This document shows positions 1 through 8,661 of a stretch of 64,000 nt of DNA, piece after piece. Numbering within the stretch: the stretch's first letter is position 1; every line of letters starts with the position of its first letter. The notes beneath the pieces were generated by a model. The model did no database searches. It saw nothing but the letters and a program-made list of their open reading frames with translations, and was not told where the DNA came from. Position numbers and translations under genes: made by a program. Source of the DNA: Blastococcus aurantiacus (GTDB lineage Bacteria; Actinomycetota; Actinomycetes; Mycobacteriales; Geodermatophilaceae); the NCBI RefSeq assembly GCF_900102425.1, contig NZ_FNBT01000003.1:186001-250000 (forward strand), given 5' to 3'.

Positions 1-6
1 CCGGAG

Positions 7-456
7 GTGCTCCGGCTGACCCCCGCCGGGCGCCGGAGCCGTCTCGCGGCCGTGGTGCTCGTCCTGGCGCTGCTGCTCGCCGGCACCGTCTGGGGCGACG
101 ACGACGCGTTCCCGTTCGGTCCCTTCCGCATGTACTCCACGCGCAACGACCCGAACACCCCGGTGATCTCCACCCGGGCGGTCGGGGTGACCGCGGCGGG
201 CGAGGAGGTGCGGCTCTCCGGCGGCCAGGTGGGTCTGCGGCGAGCCGAGTTCGAGGGTCAGATCGACCGGCTGCGCGAGCACCCCGAGCTGCTGGGGCTG
301 CTCGCCGACTCGTTCGAGGACGCCAACCCGGACGCCCCGGAACTCGTGAAGGTCCAGATGGTGCACCGGAAGTTCGAGCTGGCCGACGGCAAGCCGACGG
401 GCGACTACACCGACACCGTCGTCGTCGAATACGACCTGGACGAGGGGGACTCGTGA
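7..456 (+). CDS. hypothetical membrane-anchored protein (start uncertain)
   Basis: This gene encodes 149 residues from a GTG at base 7. A basic N-terminus is followed by one hydrophobic segment (about residues 14-29), then a hydrophilic domain of mixed charge, so it is probably a single-pass membrane or exported protein. I do not recognise the family. Because the window starts only six bases upstream, the real start could lie outside it, although GGAGG just before the GTG could be part of a ribosome site. Its stop overlaps the next gene by 4 nt (GTGA), so the two are probably translated together and functionally linked with the HTTM-like membrane protein downstream. No function is assigned. 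Confidence 0.6.
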   Translation: MLRLTPAGRRSRLAAVVLVLALLLAGTVWGDDDAFPFGPFRMYSTRNDPNTPVISTRAVGVTAAGEEVRLSGGQVGLRRAEFEGQIDRLREHPELLGLLADSFEDANPDAPELVKVQMVHRKFELADGKPTGDYTDTVVVEYDLDEGDS

Positions 457-1355
457 CCACGATGTCGACGAACACGACCCCGACCACGGCCGCCCGTCCG
501 CTGACGAGCCGCTGGTGGTTCACCCCCGTACCGCTGGCGAGGATCGCGGTGGTCCGCGTGATCGCCTATCTGTTCATCCCGGTCGACGTCTTCCTCACCA
601 CCGCCTGGGTCAAGGCGCACGCCGACGTCCCGACCGAGTGGTACGCCCCGCTGCTGATCGGGCGGGTGCTGCACCTGCCCACGCCCACCCACACCCTGGT
701 CCTCGTCGTCCAGTGGGCGCTGGTGCTGGCCGCGGTGGCGGCCGCCACCGGCCGGGCGCCGCGGCTGCTCGGCACCGCCGTCTTCCTCCTGTACCTGGAG
801 TGGATGGTCATCGCGATGAGCTACGGCAAGGTCGATCACGACCGGATCGCCTTCCTCGTCCTGCTCGCGGTGCTGCCCACGATCGGCTGCGCGCGGTTCC
901 GCGACCGGCGGAGCTCGGAGGCCGCGGGCTGGGCGATGGCGGCCGTGCTCGTGACCGTCATGCTCACCTACTTCCTCGCCGCCTGGGCGAAGATCCGCTT
1001 CGGCGGCTGGGACTGGCCGACCGGTTCCACGCTGACCCGGGCCGTGCTGCGCCGCGGCACGTGGGCGTCGGACTGGACGCTCGAGGTGCCCTGGCTGCTG
1101 ACCGCCGCGCAGTGGGTGATGGTGATCCTGGAGCTCGCGGCGCCGCTCATGCTCTTCGTGCGCAGCGACCGCGCGCGCATCGGGCTGGTGCTCTTCCTGC
1201 TCGGCTTCCACCTCATGGTGTTCGCCGGCGTGACGATCATCTTCCTGCCGCACGTCGTCGCGATCCTGTCGATCCTGCCGTGGGAGCGGCTCACCGCCCG
1301 CTTCGCACGGCAGGCGCCTCAGAGCCTCGCGACCAGCTCGTCGGCCGCGGCGTAG
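453..1355 (+). CDS. HTTM-like multipass integral membrane protein
   Basis: The product is a 300-residue polytopic membrane protein with about six hydrophobic segments. The general architecture (R-x-x-x residues early, long hydrophobic helices, W/H-rich loops such as WVKAHADVPTEWYAP and a FHLMVFAG helix) resembles the HTTM family, whose best known member is vitamin K-dependent gamma-carboxylase. I see no proof of carboxylase activity here. The start is a GTG overlapping the preceding stop by 4 nt, implying translational coupling. The 3' end runs 37 nt into the oppositely oriented meaB gene, a tail-to-tail coding overlap. Family assignment is moderate and function unknown. Confidence 0.6.
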   Translation: MTTMSTNTTPTTAARPLTSRWWFTPVPLARIAVVRVIAYLFIPVDVFLTTAWVKAHADVPTEWYAPLLIGRVLHLPTPTHTLVLVVQWALVLAAVAAATGRAPRLLGTAVFLLYLEWMVIAMSYGKVDHDRIAFLVLLAVLPTIGCARFRDRRSSEAAGWAMAAVLVTVMLTYFLAAWAKIRFGGWDWPTGSTLTRAVLRRGTWASDWTLEVPWLLTAAQWVMVILELAAPLMLFVRSDRARIGLVLFLLGFHLMVFAGVTIIFLPHVVAILSILPWERLTARFARQAPQSLATSSSAAA

Positions 1356-2347
1356 GGGTCGGTCTCCCCCGCCACGACCCGCTCGGCCAGCGCGCCGAGG
1401 GCCGCTGACCCGCGCAGGTCGCCGATCCGGGCACGCAGCGCGGCGAGGGCGATCGCCTCGATCTCCCGCGCCGCACGCTCGGCCCGCCGGCGGTGCCCCT
1501 CCCCGGAGGACTCCAGCCAGCTCCGGTGGTCGGCCACCTTCGCCAGGACGTCGTCGATGCCGTTGTCGGTGTCGCGGGAGGCCACCGTCCGGCAGATCGG
1601 CGGCCGCCAGCCACCGGGCTCGGAGTACCGGCCGCCGAGGGACTGCATGTAGCGCAGGTCGCGCACCGCCTGCTGGGCGCCGTCGCGGTCGGCCTTGTTC
1701 ACGACGAAGACGTCGGCGACCTCGAGGATCCCGGCCTTGGCCGCCTGGATGCCGTCGCCCATCCCGGGCGCGACGAGCACCAGGGTCGTGTCGGCGAGCG
1801 AGGCGATCTCCAGCTCGGACTGGCCGACCCCGACGGTCTCGATCAGCACGACGTCGCACCCGGCGGCATCGAGCACGCGCAGGGCCTGCGGGGTCGCCCA
1901 CGACAGTCCGCCCAGGTGTCCCCGCGACGCCATGGAGCGGATGAAGACGCCGTCGTCACCGGCGTGGTCCTGCATGCGCACCCGGTCGCCCAGCAGGGCG
2001 CCGCCGGAGAACGGCGAGGACGGGTCGACGGCGAGCACGCCGACGCGCTTGCCGGCCTGCCGGAGCGCACGCACCAGCGCCGTCGTCGTCGTCGACTTGC
2101 CGACCCCCGGCGAGCCGGTGAGCCCCAGCACCTGGGCCCGGCCGGTGTGCGGGGCCAGCGCGGACGCGACCTCGCGCAGCGCGGGGCTGGCGTCCTCGAC
2201 CAGCGAGATCAACCGGGCCACCGAGCGCGCCTCGCCCTCACGGGCCCGCTCGACCAGTGCGGGGACGTCGACAGCACGCCGCCCCCGCCGCCCGGAGGCG
2301 GCGGGGGCGGACGTCTGGACCGCGGTCCCCGCAGGGACCTCCGTCAC
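1319..2347 (-). CDS. meaB: methylmalonyl-CoA mutase-associated GTPase MeaB
   Basis: MeaB is a G3E-type P-loop GTPase that guards B12-dependent acyl-CoA mutases: it gates adenosylcobalamin loading and ejects damaged cofactor. The 342-residue product has a Walker [10 protein letters not shown], the family block [16 protein letters not shown], the switch-like ETVGVGQSE and the base-recognition NKAD. The GTG start overlaps the upstream thiolase stop (GTGA), so thiolase and MeaB are co-translated. The first 25 residues are a low-complexity extension, and the DNA there holds a perfect 14-bp inverted repeat (2279-2310). Its likely client is the ethylmalonyl-CoA-type mutase encoded at 15353-17383, the only B12 mutase in the window. 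Confidence 0.93.
   Translation of the reverse strand: MTEVPAGTAVQTSAPAASGRRGRRAVDVPALVERAREGEARSVARLISLVEDASPALREVASALAPHTGRAQVLGLTGSPGVGKSTTTTALVRALRQAGKRVGVLAVDPSSPFSGGALLGDRVRMQDHAGDDGVFIRSMASRGHLGGLSWATPQALRVLDAAGCDVVLIETVGVGQSELEIASLADTTLVLVAPGMGDGIQAAKAGILEVADVFVVNKADRDGAQQAVRDLRYMQSLGGRYSEPGGWRPPICRTVASRDTDNGIDDVLAKVADHRSWLESSGEGHRRRAERAAREIEAIALAALRARIGDLRGSAALGALAERVVAGETDPYAAADELVARL
2279..2310 (-). repeat. perfect 14-bp inverted repeat inside the meaB 5' coding region
   Basis: Two 14-base arms (2279-2292 and 2297-2310) are exact reverse complements around a CGGA loop. The hairpin would form in the mRNA about 40 nt after the meaB start. It encodes the Gly/Arg-rich start of MeaB, so it could be a by-product of low-complexity coding, or it could attenuate or process the thiolase-meaB transcript. 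Confidence 0.5.
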
Positions 2348-3534
2348 GCGTTGCTGGGCGCGTGCAGGATCAGGGCGTCGCCCTGGCCACCGCCGCCGCA
2401 CAGCGCGGCGGCACCGACCTTGAGGCCCCGGCGGCGGATCTCCAGCGCGACGTCGAGGACGACGCGGGCACCGCTCATGCCGATCGGGTGCCCGAGGGCG
2501 ATGGCGCCACCGTTGGGGTTGACCTTCTCGGGGTCGATGCCCAGCTCGCGGGTGGAGACGATGCCAACGGCGGCGAAGGCCTCGTTCAGCTCGACGACGT
2601 CGAGGTCCTTCGGGTCGATGCCCTCGCGGGCGCAGGCCTTCTTGATGGCCCCCGACGGCTGGCTCTGCAGCGTGGCGTCCGGCCCGGCGACGACGCCGTG
2701 GGCGCCGATCTCGGCGATCGGGGTGATGCCGAGCTCCTTGGCCTTGGCCGCGCTCATGACCACCACGGCGCAGGCGCCGTCGGAGATCTGCGAGGCGGTG
2801 CCGGCGGTGATCGTGCCGTCCTTGGCGAAGGCGGGCTTGAGCTTGCTCAGGCTGTCGACCGTGGTGTCGGCGCGGATGCCCTCGTCGTCGGTGAACTCGA
2901 TCGGGTCGCCCTTGCGCTGCGGGATGAGCACCGGGGTGATCGACTCGGCGAAGACGCCGTCCTTGTGCGAGCGCGCGGCCTTCTGGTGGCTGGCCGCGGC
3001 GAACTCGTCCTGCTCCTCGCGGGTCAGGTTGTAGCGGGAGTTGGCCTGCTCGGTGAGCGCGCCCATCGCCACCTGGTCGAAGGTGTCGGACAAGCCATCG
3101 TGCGACATCGAGTCGATGAGCTTGGTGTCGCCGAACTTCGTGCCGGTGCGCGAGTTGGCGAGGAGGTGCGGCGCCTGGGTCATCGACTCCTGGCCGCCGG
3201 CGACGACGATGTCGTACTCGCCGGCGCGGATGAGCTGGTCGGCCATCGCGATGGCCGACATGCCGGAGAGGCAGACCTTGTTGATGGTCAGCGCGGGCAC
3301 CGACATCGGGATGCCGGCCTTGACCGCGGCGGGGCGGGCCGGGTTCTGCCCGGCGCCGGCCTGGATGACCTGGCCCATGATCACGTAGTCGACCTGGTCT
3401 CCGGAGATACCGGCGCGCTCCAGCGCGGCCTTGATGGCGAAGCCACCGAGGTCGGCGGCGGAGAAGTCCTTGAGCGAGCCGAGCAGCCGGCCCATCGGGG
3501 TGCGGGCGCCGCTGACGATGACCGAGCGGGACAT
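2344..3534 (-). CDS. acetyl-CoA C-acetyltransferase (thiolase)
   Basis: This 396-residue thiolase would condense two acetyl-CoA to acetoacetyl-CoA, or run the reverse step in fatty-acid and ketone-body breakdown. The active-site landmarks are all visible: nucleophilic Cys in NKVCLSG (about residue 89), GGQESM, the His motif [10 protein letters not shown], and the C-terminal Cys in [10 protein letters not shown]. Length is typical for the family (about 390). The ATG at 3534 lies behind a CTGGAGG ribosome site and is much better than upstream options, which would add a non-homologous leader. In this context it is a candidate first step of the ethylmalonyl-CoA route with the nearby ccr and dehydrogenase. 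From memory it also corresponds to fadA4 near nucS in mycobacteria. Confidence 0.93.
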   Translation of the reverse strand: MSRSVIVSGARTPMGRLLGSLKDFSAADLGGFAIKAALERAGISGDQVDYVIMGQVIQAGAGQNPARPAAVKAGIPMSVPALTINKVCLSGMSAIAMADQLIRAGEYDIVVAGGQESMTQAPHLLANSRTGTKFGDTKLIDSMSHDGLSDTFDQVAMGALTEQANSRYNLTREEQDEFAAASHQKAARSHKDGVFAESITPVLIPQRKGDPIEFTDDEGIRADTTVDSLSKLKPAFAKDGTITAGTASQISDGACAVVVMSAAKAKELGITPIAEIGAHGVVAGPDATLQSQPSGAIKKACAREGIDPKDLDVVELNEAFAAVGIVSTRELGIDPEKVNPNGGAIALGHPIGMSGARVVLDVALEIRRRGLKVGAAALCGGGGQGDALILHAPSNA

Positions 3535-3728
3535 GAGGCCTCCAGTGCCGGGCCGCCGATGCGGGCGACCGGTTAAGACAGAGCCGCGCTGAGCGCGCGG
3601 CGTCGGGCTGTATACCAGGATAGGACCACGCCCCGGTGGACGTGGTGTGGCCCACTCCCGGTCACCCGACCGGGCAGCCGGACGGCCCCGGAGTGTCGCC
3701 ACCGGCGGCAGCGCGGCAGGATGCCGAC

Positions 3729-4190
3729 GTGACCACCAACGACGCTGCGGCCACGGGTATGCCCGAGGGTCTGTTCACCACCATCGACCACGTGGGCATC
3801 GCCGTACCCGACCTGGACGAGGCGATCGCCTTCTACGCCCAGGCCTTCGGCGTGCGGTCGGTGCACGAGGAGACCAACGAGGAGCAGGGCGTCCGCGAGG
3901 CGATGCTCGCCGTCGGGGACGGCGACACCCGCATCCAGCTGCTCGCGCCGCTGACCCCGGAGTCGACCATCGCCAAGTTCATCGGCCGCTCGGGCCCGGG
4001 CCTGCAGCAGCTGGCATTCCGGGTCGACGACGTCGAGGCCGTCAGCGCCACCCTCCGCGAGCGCGGCCTGCGGCTGCTCTACGACGTGCCCAAGCGCGGC
4101 ACCTCGGACAGCCGGGTCAACTTCATCCACCCCAAGGACGCCGGCGGGGTGCTCGTCGAGCTGGTGCAGCCCGCCGCGTCGGCGCACTGA
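3729..4190 (+). CDS. mce: methylmalonyl/ethylmalonyl-CoA epimerase (VOC family)
   Basis: The product is a 153-residue vicinal-oxygen-chelate protein with paired beta-alpha-beta-beta-beta modules. It has the opening [15 protein letters not shown] with the metal-binding His, the central [10 protein letters not shown] stretch and the closing metal Glu in [10 protein letters not shown]. These match methylmalonyl-CoA epimerases, which interconvert the 2R and 2S forms of methylmalonyl-CoA and often ethylmalonyl-CoA. The GTG at 3729 gives the family length; an in-frame ATG upstream at 3636 would add unrelated residues. It is divergent from the thiolase and lies just before ccr, whose product needs epimerisation before the mutase can use it. 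That placement supports a dual methyl/ethylmalonyl role. Confidence 0.88.
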   Translation: MTTNDAAATGMPEGLFTTIDHVGIAVPDLDEAIAFYAQAFGVRSVHEETNEEQGVREAMLAVGDGDTRIQLLAPLTPESTIAKFIGRSGPGLQQLAFRVDDVEAVSATLRERGLRLLYDVPKRGTSDSRVNFIHPKDAGGVLVELVQPAASAH

Positions 4191-4318
4191 CCGCGCGCCC
4201 ATCCCCGACCACCCTTTCCGGCGGGCCCGTTACCGATCGGTAGCCTCTCCCGTCACCGCAGTGCCCAGTACCGCCCTCGGAGCCGGCCGTCGACGGCCTT
4301 CCACGAACAGGAGTTCGC

Positions 4319-5650
4319 GTGAACGAGATCAGGGACGCCATCCTCGCCGACCAGCTGGACGCGCTGGGGGGCCTGGCCGTGCCGGAGTCCTACCGCGCCG
4401 TTGTCGTGCGCAAGGACGAGCAGAACATGTTCGAGGGGGTGCCGACGAAGGAGAAGGACCCCCGCAAGTCCCTCCACATCGACGAGGTGCCCACCCCTGA
4501 GCTCGGCCCGGGCGAGGCGATCGTCGCCGTCATGGCGTCGTCGGTGAACTACAACACCGTGTGGACGTCGATCTTCGAGCCGGTCTCGACCTTCGGCTTC
4601 CTCGAGCGCTACGGCCGCCTCTCGGAGCTGACCAAGCGGCACGACCTGCCCTACCACGTGGTGGGCTCCGACCTGGCCGGCGTCGTCCTGCGCGTGGGCC
4701 CGGGCGTCAACAAGTGGAAGGCCGGCGACGAGGTCGTCGCGCACTGCCTCTCGGTGGAGCTCGAGGACCCGGCCGGTCACGACGACACGATGATGGACCC
4801 GCAGCAGCGGATCTGGGGCTTCGAGACCAACTTCGGCGGTCTCGCCGAGCTGGCTCTGGTCAAGAGCAACCAGCTCATGCCCAAGCCGGCCCACCTCTCC
4901 TGGGAGGAGGCGGCCAGCCCTGGGCTGGTCAACTCCACCGCCTACCGCCAGCTGGTCAGCCGGAACGGCGCCCACATGAAGCAGGGCGACACGGTGCTCA
5001 TCTGGGGCGCCTCGGGCGGCCTGGGCTCCTACGCCACCCAGATGGCGCTCAACGGCGGCGCGATCCCGGTGTGCGTCGTCAGCAGCCCGGAGAAGGCGGA
5101 GATCGTCCGCAAGATGGGCGCCGAGCTGATCATCGACCGCTCCGCCGAGGGCTACAAGTTCTGGAAGGACGAGCACAACCAGGACCCCAAGGAGTGGCAG
5201 CGCTTCGGCAAGAAGATCCGTGAGCTGACCGGTGGCGAGGACGTCGACATCGTCTTCGAGCACCCCGGCCGCGAGACCTTCGGCGCCAGCGTCTACGTCG
5301 CCAAGAAGGGCGGGACGATCGTCACCTGCGCCTCCACCAGCGGCTACATGCACCAGTACGACAACCGCTACCTGTGGATGAACCTCAAGAACATCCTCAG
5401 CTCCCACTTCGCCAACTACAAGGAGGCGTGGGAGGCCAACCGGCTCATCGACAAGGGCCTCATCCACCCGACCCTGTCGAAGGTGTACCCGATGGAGCAG
5501 GTCGGCCAGGCCGCCCTCGACGTCCACAAGAACGCCCACCAGGGCAAGGTCGGCGTCCTCACCCTCGCCCCCGAGGAGGGGCTGGGCGTGAAGAACGCCG
5601 AGAAGCGCGAGAAGCACCTCGAGGCGATCAACCGCTTCCGCGGCGTGTAG
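4319..5650 (+). CDS. ccr: crotonyl-CoA carboxylase/reductase
   Basis: Ccr is an MDR-family enzyme that reductively carboxylates crotonyl-CoA with NADPH and CO2 to (2S)-ethylmalonyl-CoA, the diagnostic step of the ethylmalonyl-CoA pathway and also a source of polyketide extender units. The 443-residue sequence has the typical N-terminal NMFEGVPTKEKDPRKSLH, the GroES-like VAVMASSVNYNTVWTS, the Rossmann WGASGGLGSYATQMA and the family-specific EHPGRETFGASVYVAKKGG. Length is normal. The GTG at 4319 follows a CAGGAG ribosome site. Upstream a TAGCCT (4241-4246) may be the -10 of a leadered promoter. A strong hairpin follows the gene. It is monocistronic or follows the epimerase at 128 nt. Confidence 0.95.
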   Translation: MNEIRDAILADQLDALGGLAVPESYRAVVVRKDEQNMFEGVPTKEKDPRKSLHIDEVPTPELGPGEAIVAVMASSVNYNTVWTSIFEPVSTFGFLERYGRLSELTKRHDLPYHVVGSDLAGVVLRVGPGVNKWKAGDEVVAHCLSVELEDPAGHDDTMMDPQQRIWGFETNFGGLAELALVKSNQLMPKPAHLSWEEAASPGLVNSTAYRQLVSRNGAHMKQGDTVLIWGASGGLGSYATQMALNGGAIPVCVVSSPEKAEIVRKMGAELIIDRSAEGYKFWKDEHNQDPKEWQRFGKKIRELTGGEDVDIVFEHPGRETFGASVYVAKKGGTIVTCASTSGYMHQYDNRYLWMNLKNILSSHFANYKEAWEANRLIDKGLIHPTLSKVYPMEQVGQAALDVHKNAHQGKVGVLTLAPEEGLGVKNAEKREKHLEAINRFRGV

Positions 5651-5670
5651 CCAGCGTCTGACGCACTGCA

Positions 5671-5704
5671 CCGGGCCCGGCTCCCCTTCCCGGGGGCCGG
5701 GCCC
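5671..5704 (+). terminator. strong hairpin after ccr
   Basis: A GC-rich stem with arms CCGGGCCCGGC (5671-5681) and GCCGGGCCC (5696-5704) lies 20 nt after the ccr stop. There is no U-tract, as is usual for actinobacterial terminator-like hairpins, so it may act as a terminator or a 3'-end stabiliser. Confidence 0.6.
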
Positions 5705-5813
5705 TCGTGCGTCCACCCCCTGCCCGGCGTGGCTCCCGTGGCGTCGGTGACGATTGGGATCGCACGAGCGCGACACGGTGACGAGCCGATACCCCTTCTG
5801 CGAGGATGACGAC

Positions 5814-7004
5814 ATGAGCGACCCCCGCCACGAACTGCCGATGCACGAGGCGCAGCACTCGTTCGACGTGGTGCTGCGGGGGTACGACCGCAGCCAGGTC
5901 GCCGACACCATCGAGCGGCTCGAGGCGGACTTCCGCATCGCACTGGCCGACCGCGACGCCGCCGTCGCCCGTACCGCTGACCTCGCCGGTCAGCTGTCGG
6001 CGATGCACGGCGAGATCGAGTCGCTGCGCCGCAAGGCGGCCACCGCCTCGGCCCCCACCTTCGAGAACATCAGCGAGCGCATCCAGCACATGCTGCAGCT
6101 GGCCGAGGAGGAGGCCGGCGAGATCCGCCGCGCGGCCGAGCTCGACGCCCAGGCCGTGCGCGAGCAGACCGACGCCGAGGAGCGCGCGCTGCTCGAGCGC
6201 CACGCGGCCGGTCAGGCCGAGGTGGAGCGGATGATCGCCGAGGCGCGTCAGGGCGCCGAGCAGATCATGCAGAAGGCCCAGCTGCGCGCCGACGAGCTCG
6301 TCGGCAAGGCCCAGGAGCGGGTCGCCCGCCTCGACGCCGAGTCGCAGGCCCGGCGGGCGAAGGTCGAGGAGGACTTCGACATCGCCCAGCGGGCCCGCCG
6401 TGCCGAGGCCGCGCGCGCCGAGGAGGAGCGCGAGCGCGTCTCCACCCAGGCCGCCCGCCAGCGCGTCGCCGCCGCCGAGCAGCACGCGGCCCAGCTGGTC
6501 GCCGACGCCGAGGCCAAGGCCGAGGCCATCCGCGGCGTGCGCGACGAGCTCACCAGCCGGCTGGTCCAGGCCCGGCGGCTGCTGGACAACCTGCCCGACC
6601 TCGGCGACCGCCCGGAGCAGCCGGCCACCCGTGCCGTGGAGCGCACCGAGCCGGCCGGTCCGGAGACGCGTGCCACCGAGCCCGAGCGGGCCGAGGCGGG
6701 CCGGGCGCCCGAGCAGCGCCCGCAGCCCACGCCGCGCGTGACCCAGCCCGCCGCGGCCGCACCCCAGGCCGCCGCCGAGCCGGCCCCGCCCGCGACGACG
6801 ACGGCGCCTGCCGGTTCGGGCACCCCGGCGTCGCGCGGCGACGGCGAGGCCGCCCGTCAGCCCGCCCGGGCCGAGGGACCGGTCACCCGGCAGCTGCCGC
6901 TGCCGCCCCGCCCGAACCAGACCCCCGCCGGCGCCACCGCCGCTCCGGCCGGCGGTCCGTCGACCCAGGCGATCGACCAGCCCGTCGCGCAGGGTCGTTC
7001 CTGA
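5814..7004 (+). CDS. DivIVA-domain coiled-coil protein
   Basis: The 396-residue product opens with a DivIVA-type module (FDVVLRGYDRSQVADTIERLE, followed by a short heptad region). It continues as a long Ala/Glu/Arg coiled coil to about residue 265 and ends in a Pro/Ala-rich disordered tail of some 130 residues. DivIVA proteins mark curved membrane at poles and septa and recruit cell-wall machinery. This one is a paralogue-type architecture, not the compact Wag31, so its exact site of action is inferred. The ATG at 5814 precedes the conserved module directly; an earlier start at 5754 would add unrelated residues. A palindromic element begins at the base after its stop, and a sortase gene follows on the same strand. 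Confidence 0.8.
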   Translation: MSDPRHELPMHEAQHSFDVVLRGYDRSQVADTIERLEADFRIALADRDAAVARTADLAGQLSAMHGEIESLRRKAATASAPTFENISERIQHMLQLAEEEAGEIRRAAELDAQAVREQTDAEERALLERHAAGQAEVERMIAEARQGAEQIMQKAQLRADELVGKAQERVARLDAESQARRAKVEEDFDIAQRARRAEAARAEEERERVSTQAARQRVAAAEQHAAQLVADAEAKAEAIRGVRDELTSRLVQARRLLDNLPDLGDRPEQPATRAVERTEPAGPETRATEPERAEAGRAPEQRPQPTPRVTQPAAAAPQAAAEPAPPATTTAPAGSGTPASRGDGEAARQPARAEGPVTRQLPLPPRPNQTPAGATAAPAGGPSTQAIDQPVAQGRS

Positions 7005-7065
7005 AAGAGGACCCCCCTGCCCCCCGACACCCGCAGGCTCGCGCCGGGACCCTGCAGGGGGGCCG
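7005..7065 (+). repeat. palindromic intergenic element, copy A
   Basis: This is one of six related elements in the window. In element orientation it reads GAGGACC, variable arm CCCCTGC, a core with GGCTCGCGC, then GGGACCCTG, matching arm GCAGGGG, GGCC. It starts at the base after the divIVA-like stop codon and reads in the same direction. Arms differ from the other copies but stay complementary. Confidence 0.85.
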
Positions 7066-7084
7066 CAGGACGCTCGCTCCCGTA

Positions 7085-8356
7085 GTGGTCGCCCTGCTCT
7101 GCTGCCTGCTCTCGATCGTCGGCGGAGCAACCTCCGCGCACGCCGACGAGGAGCCCGGCCGGCTCCGCATCGCCCACCTCTCCTCCGACTCACCGGCCAT
7201 CGACGTCGCACTGACGCCGGCACCGTCGGGTGGTCCCACCGTCGACGCGGGCACGGACGTCGCGCGGGCACTCGGCTACGGCGACGTGGGCGGGTACCGC
7301 GACCTGGCCCCGGGCAGCTACGCGGTCAGCGTGCGGGCGGCGGGCGCTCCGCCGACCACACCGCCGGCCCTCTCGCTCCGCCTCGAGGTCCCTTCCGGCA
7401 GCGTCCGCACGCTCGCGCTCTCCGGCGCATTCGCCGACCTCGCCCTTCTCCCTCTCGCCGACGACCTGACCGCCCCGGCCGACGGGACGGCCCGCGTGCG
7501 GGTGCTCGCCGCGGCCGCCGGGGCACCGACGGTGGACGTCTCCGTCGAGGGCGGACCCGCCGTCGCCGTGGGTCTGCCCTTCGCCGCCGCGTCGGCCGCC
7601 AGACCTGTCCCTGCCGGACCGGCCCGACTCCGCCTGGACGCGGGCGGCCGCACGACCACCGTGCCGGTGGATCTCGTCGCCGGGACGGTGGTGAGCCTGC
7701 TCGTGCTCGACGCCCCTGACGGCGGGCTGACCGCGCGGGCGGTCGTCGACGCTGCCGTCCCTGCCGTGGTGCCCGTCGGTGGCGTCGCGGCGGGTGGTCG
7801 GGTCGCGGAACGGTTCGCTACCCCCGGGTTGCTGGACGACCTCCGGCCACTCCGGGCGCGGTTCCCCCTGCTGGCTGCGGCCCTCTCGGCCGCCGGCGGT
7901 GCACGCACCGGTGATCTGGCGCCGGTGCGCGTCCGGGCACCCGCCGCCGGCATCGACGCCACCCTGGCCGGCTCGGGCCTCGACGCCGTCGGCGGCCTCG
8001 CGGTGCCGGCGGATCCCTCGGTGGCCGGGTGGTACGTCGGCGGGCCGCGGCCCGGGGACCCGGGACCGGCCGTGCTCGCCGGGCACGTCGACTGGGCCGG
8101 CCGCCCCGCGGTGTTCCAGGGGTTGCACCGGCTCGTACCCGGCGACGAGGTGGTCGTCGACCGTGCCGACGGCAGCGCCGTCCGGTTCGCCGTCGAGCGG
8201 GTGGTGCAGGTCGGCAAGGGCGTCTTCCCGACCCGGGACGTCTACGGACCCGTGCCCGGCGCCGAGCTCCGGCTGATCACCTGCGGTGGGGCCTTCGACC
8301 GGGCCACGGGCAGCTACGCCGACAACGTCGTGGTGTTCGCCCGGCGCATCGGTTAA
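7085..8356 (+). CDS. DUF4397 / class F sortase fusion, secreted
   Basis: This 423-residue exported protein starts with a signal peptide (hydrophobic stretch ending near AHA at residue 20). About residues 25-230 form a DUF4397-like beta-rich region (RIAHLSSDSPAIDV, DLAPGSYAVSVRAAG). The last about 140 residues are a class F sortase with the catalytic His in LAGHVDW, the nucleophilic Cys in LITCGG and a downstream Arg. Class F sortases are transpeptidases found in high-G+C Gram-positives; the substrate here is unknown and no LPXTG-type partner gene is in view. The GTG at 7085 is the first usable start in the frame. Its TAA overlaps the opposite gene's stop in a shared TTAA. The fusion suggests the DUF4397 part positions or presents the sortase at the wall. 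Confidence 0.8.
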   Translation: MVALLCCLLSIVGGATSAHADEEPGRLRIAHLSSDSPAIDVALTPAPSGGPTVDAGTDVARALGYGDVGGYRDLAPGSYAVSVRAAGAPPTTPPALSLRLEVPSGSVRTLALSGAFADLALLPLADDLTAPADGTARVRVLAAAAGAPTVDVSVEGGPAVAVGLPFAAASAARPVPAGPARLRLDAGGRTTTVPVDLVAGTVVSLLVLDAPDGGLTARAVVDAAVPAVVPVGGVAAGGRVAERFATPGLLDDLRPLRARFPLLAAALSAAGGARTGDLAPVRVRAPAAGIDATLAGSGLDAVGGLAVPADPSVAGWYVGGPRPGDPGPAVLAGHVDWAGRPAVFQGLHRLVPGDEVVVDRADGSAVRFAVERVVQVGKGVFPTRDVYGPVPGAELRLITCGGAFDRATGSYADNVVVFARRIG

Positions 8357-8658
8357 CGGCGCCGGTCGCGGGCCCGCCAGCAGGTCGTGTGCCAGTGCCG
8401 TCGCCAGTCGGCGGCCGAGTCGGTGTCCCACGGCTCGAGGTCGGAGTCCCGGGCGTACGCCGGCCAGGTGACCAGGTGCGGCGTCCCGGGGCGGATCTCC
8501 TGATCGCATCCGGGGCAGCGGTAGGTCTTGCCCGTGCCCGCCCCGGTGACCGTGCGGACCACCCAGTCGCCGTCGCCGGCCTCCTCGACCTGCTCAGCGC
8601 GACGGCCCGGCTCCCGATCGGCTGATCGGGGGCCGGGCCGTGGGCGCCGGCGGGGCAC
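8353..8658 (-). CDS. small conserved actinobacterial zinc-finger-like protein
   Basis: This gene encodes 101 residues, with an Arg/Pro-rich N-terminal third and then a compact conserved part: YRCPGCDQEIRPGTPHLVTWPA followed by RRHWHTTCW. The CPGC pair plus the HWH-x-x-C motif form a plausible single zinc site. I recognise the pattern from small actinobacterial proteins often labelled ATP/GTP-binding, but no nucleotide-binding motif is visible, so that label is not used. It begins 3 nt after the stop of the upstream dehydrogenase gene on the same strand, so it is probably in its operon, and its stop shares the TTAA with the sortase gene. Confidence 0.7.
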   Translation of the reverse strand: MPRRRPRPGPRSADREPGRRAEQVEEAGDGDWVVRTVTGAGTGKTYRCPGCDQEIRPGTPHLVTWPAYARDSDLEPWDTDSAADWRRHWHTTCWRARDRRR

Positions 8659-8661
8659 CTG

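Noticed and set aside
5671-5704. ccr hairpin as a member of the palindromic family
   Set aside because: It lacks the CTCGCACGCTCG-type core and the CGGGACCCTG segment; it is an ordinary terminator-like stem.
8353-8658. ATP/GTP-binding protein label for the small Cys-containing protein
   Set aside because: No Walker or GTPase motif is visible; the conserved part looks like a zinc site.
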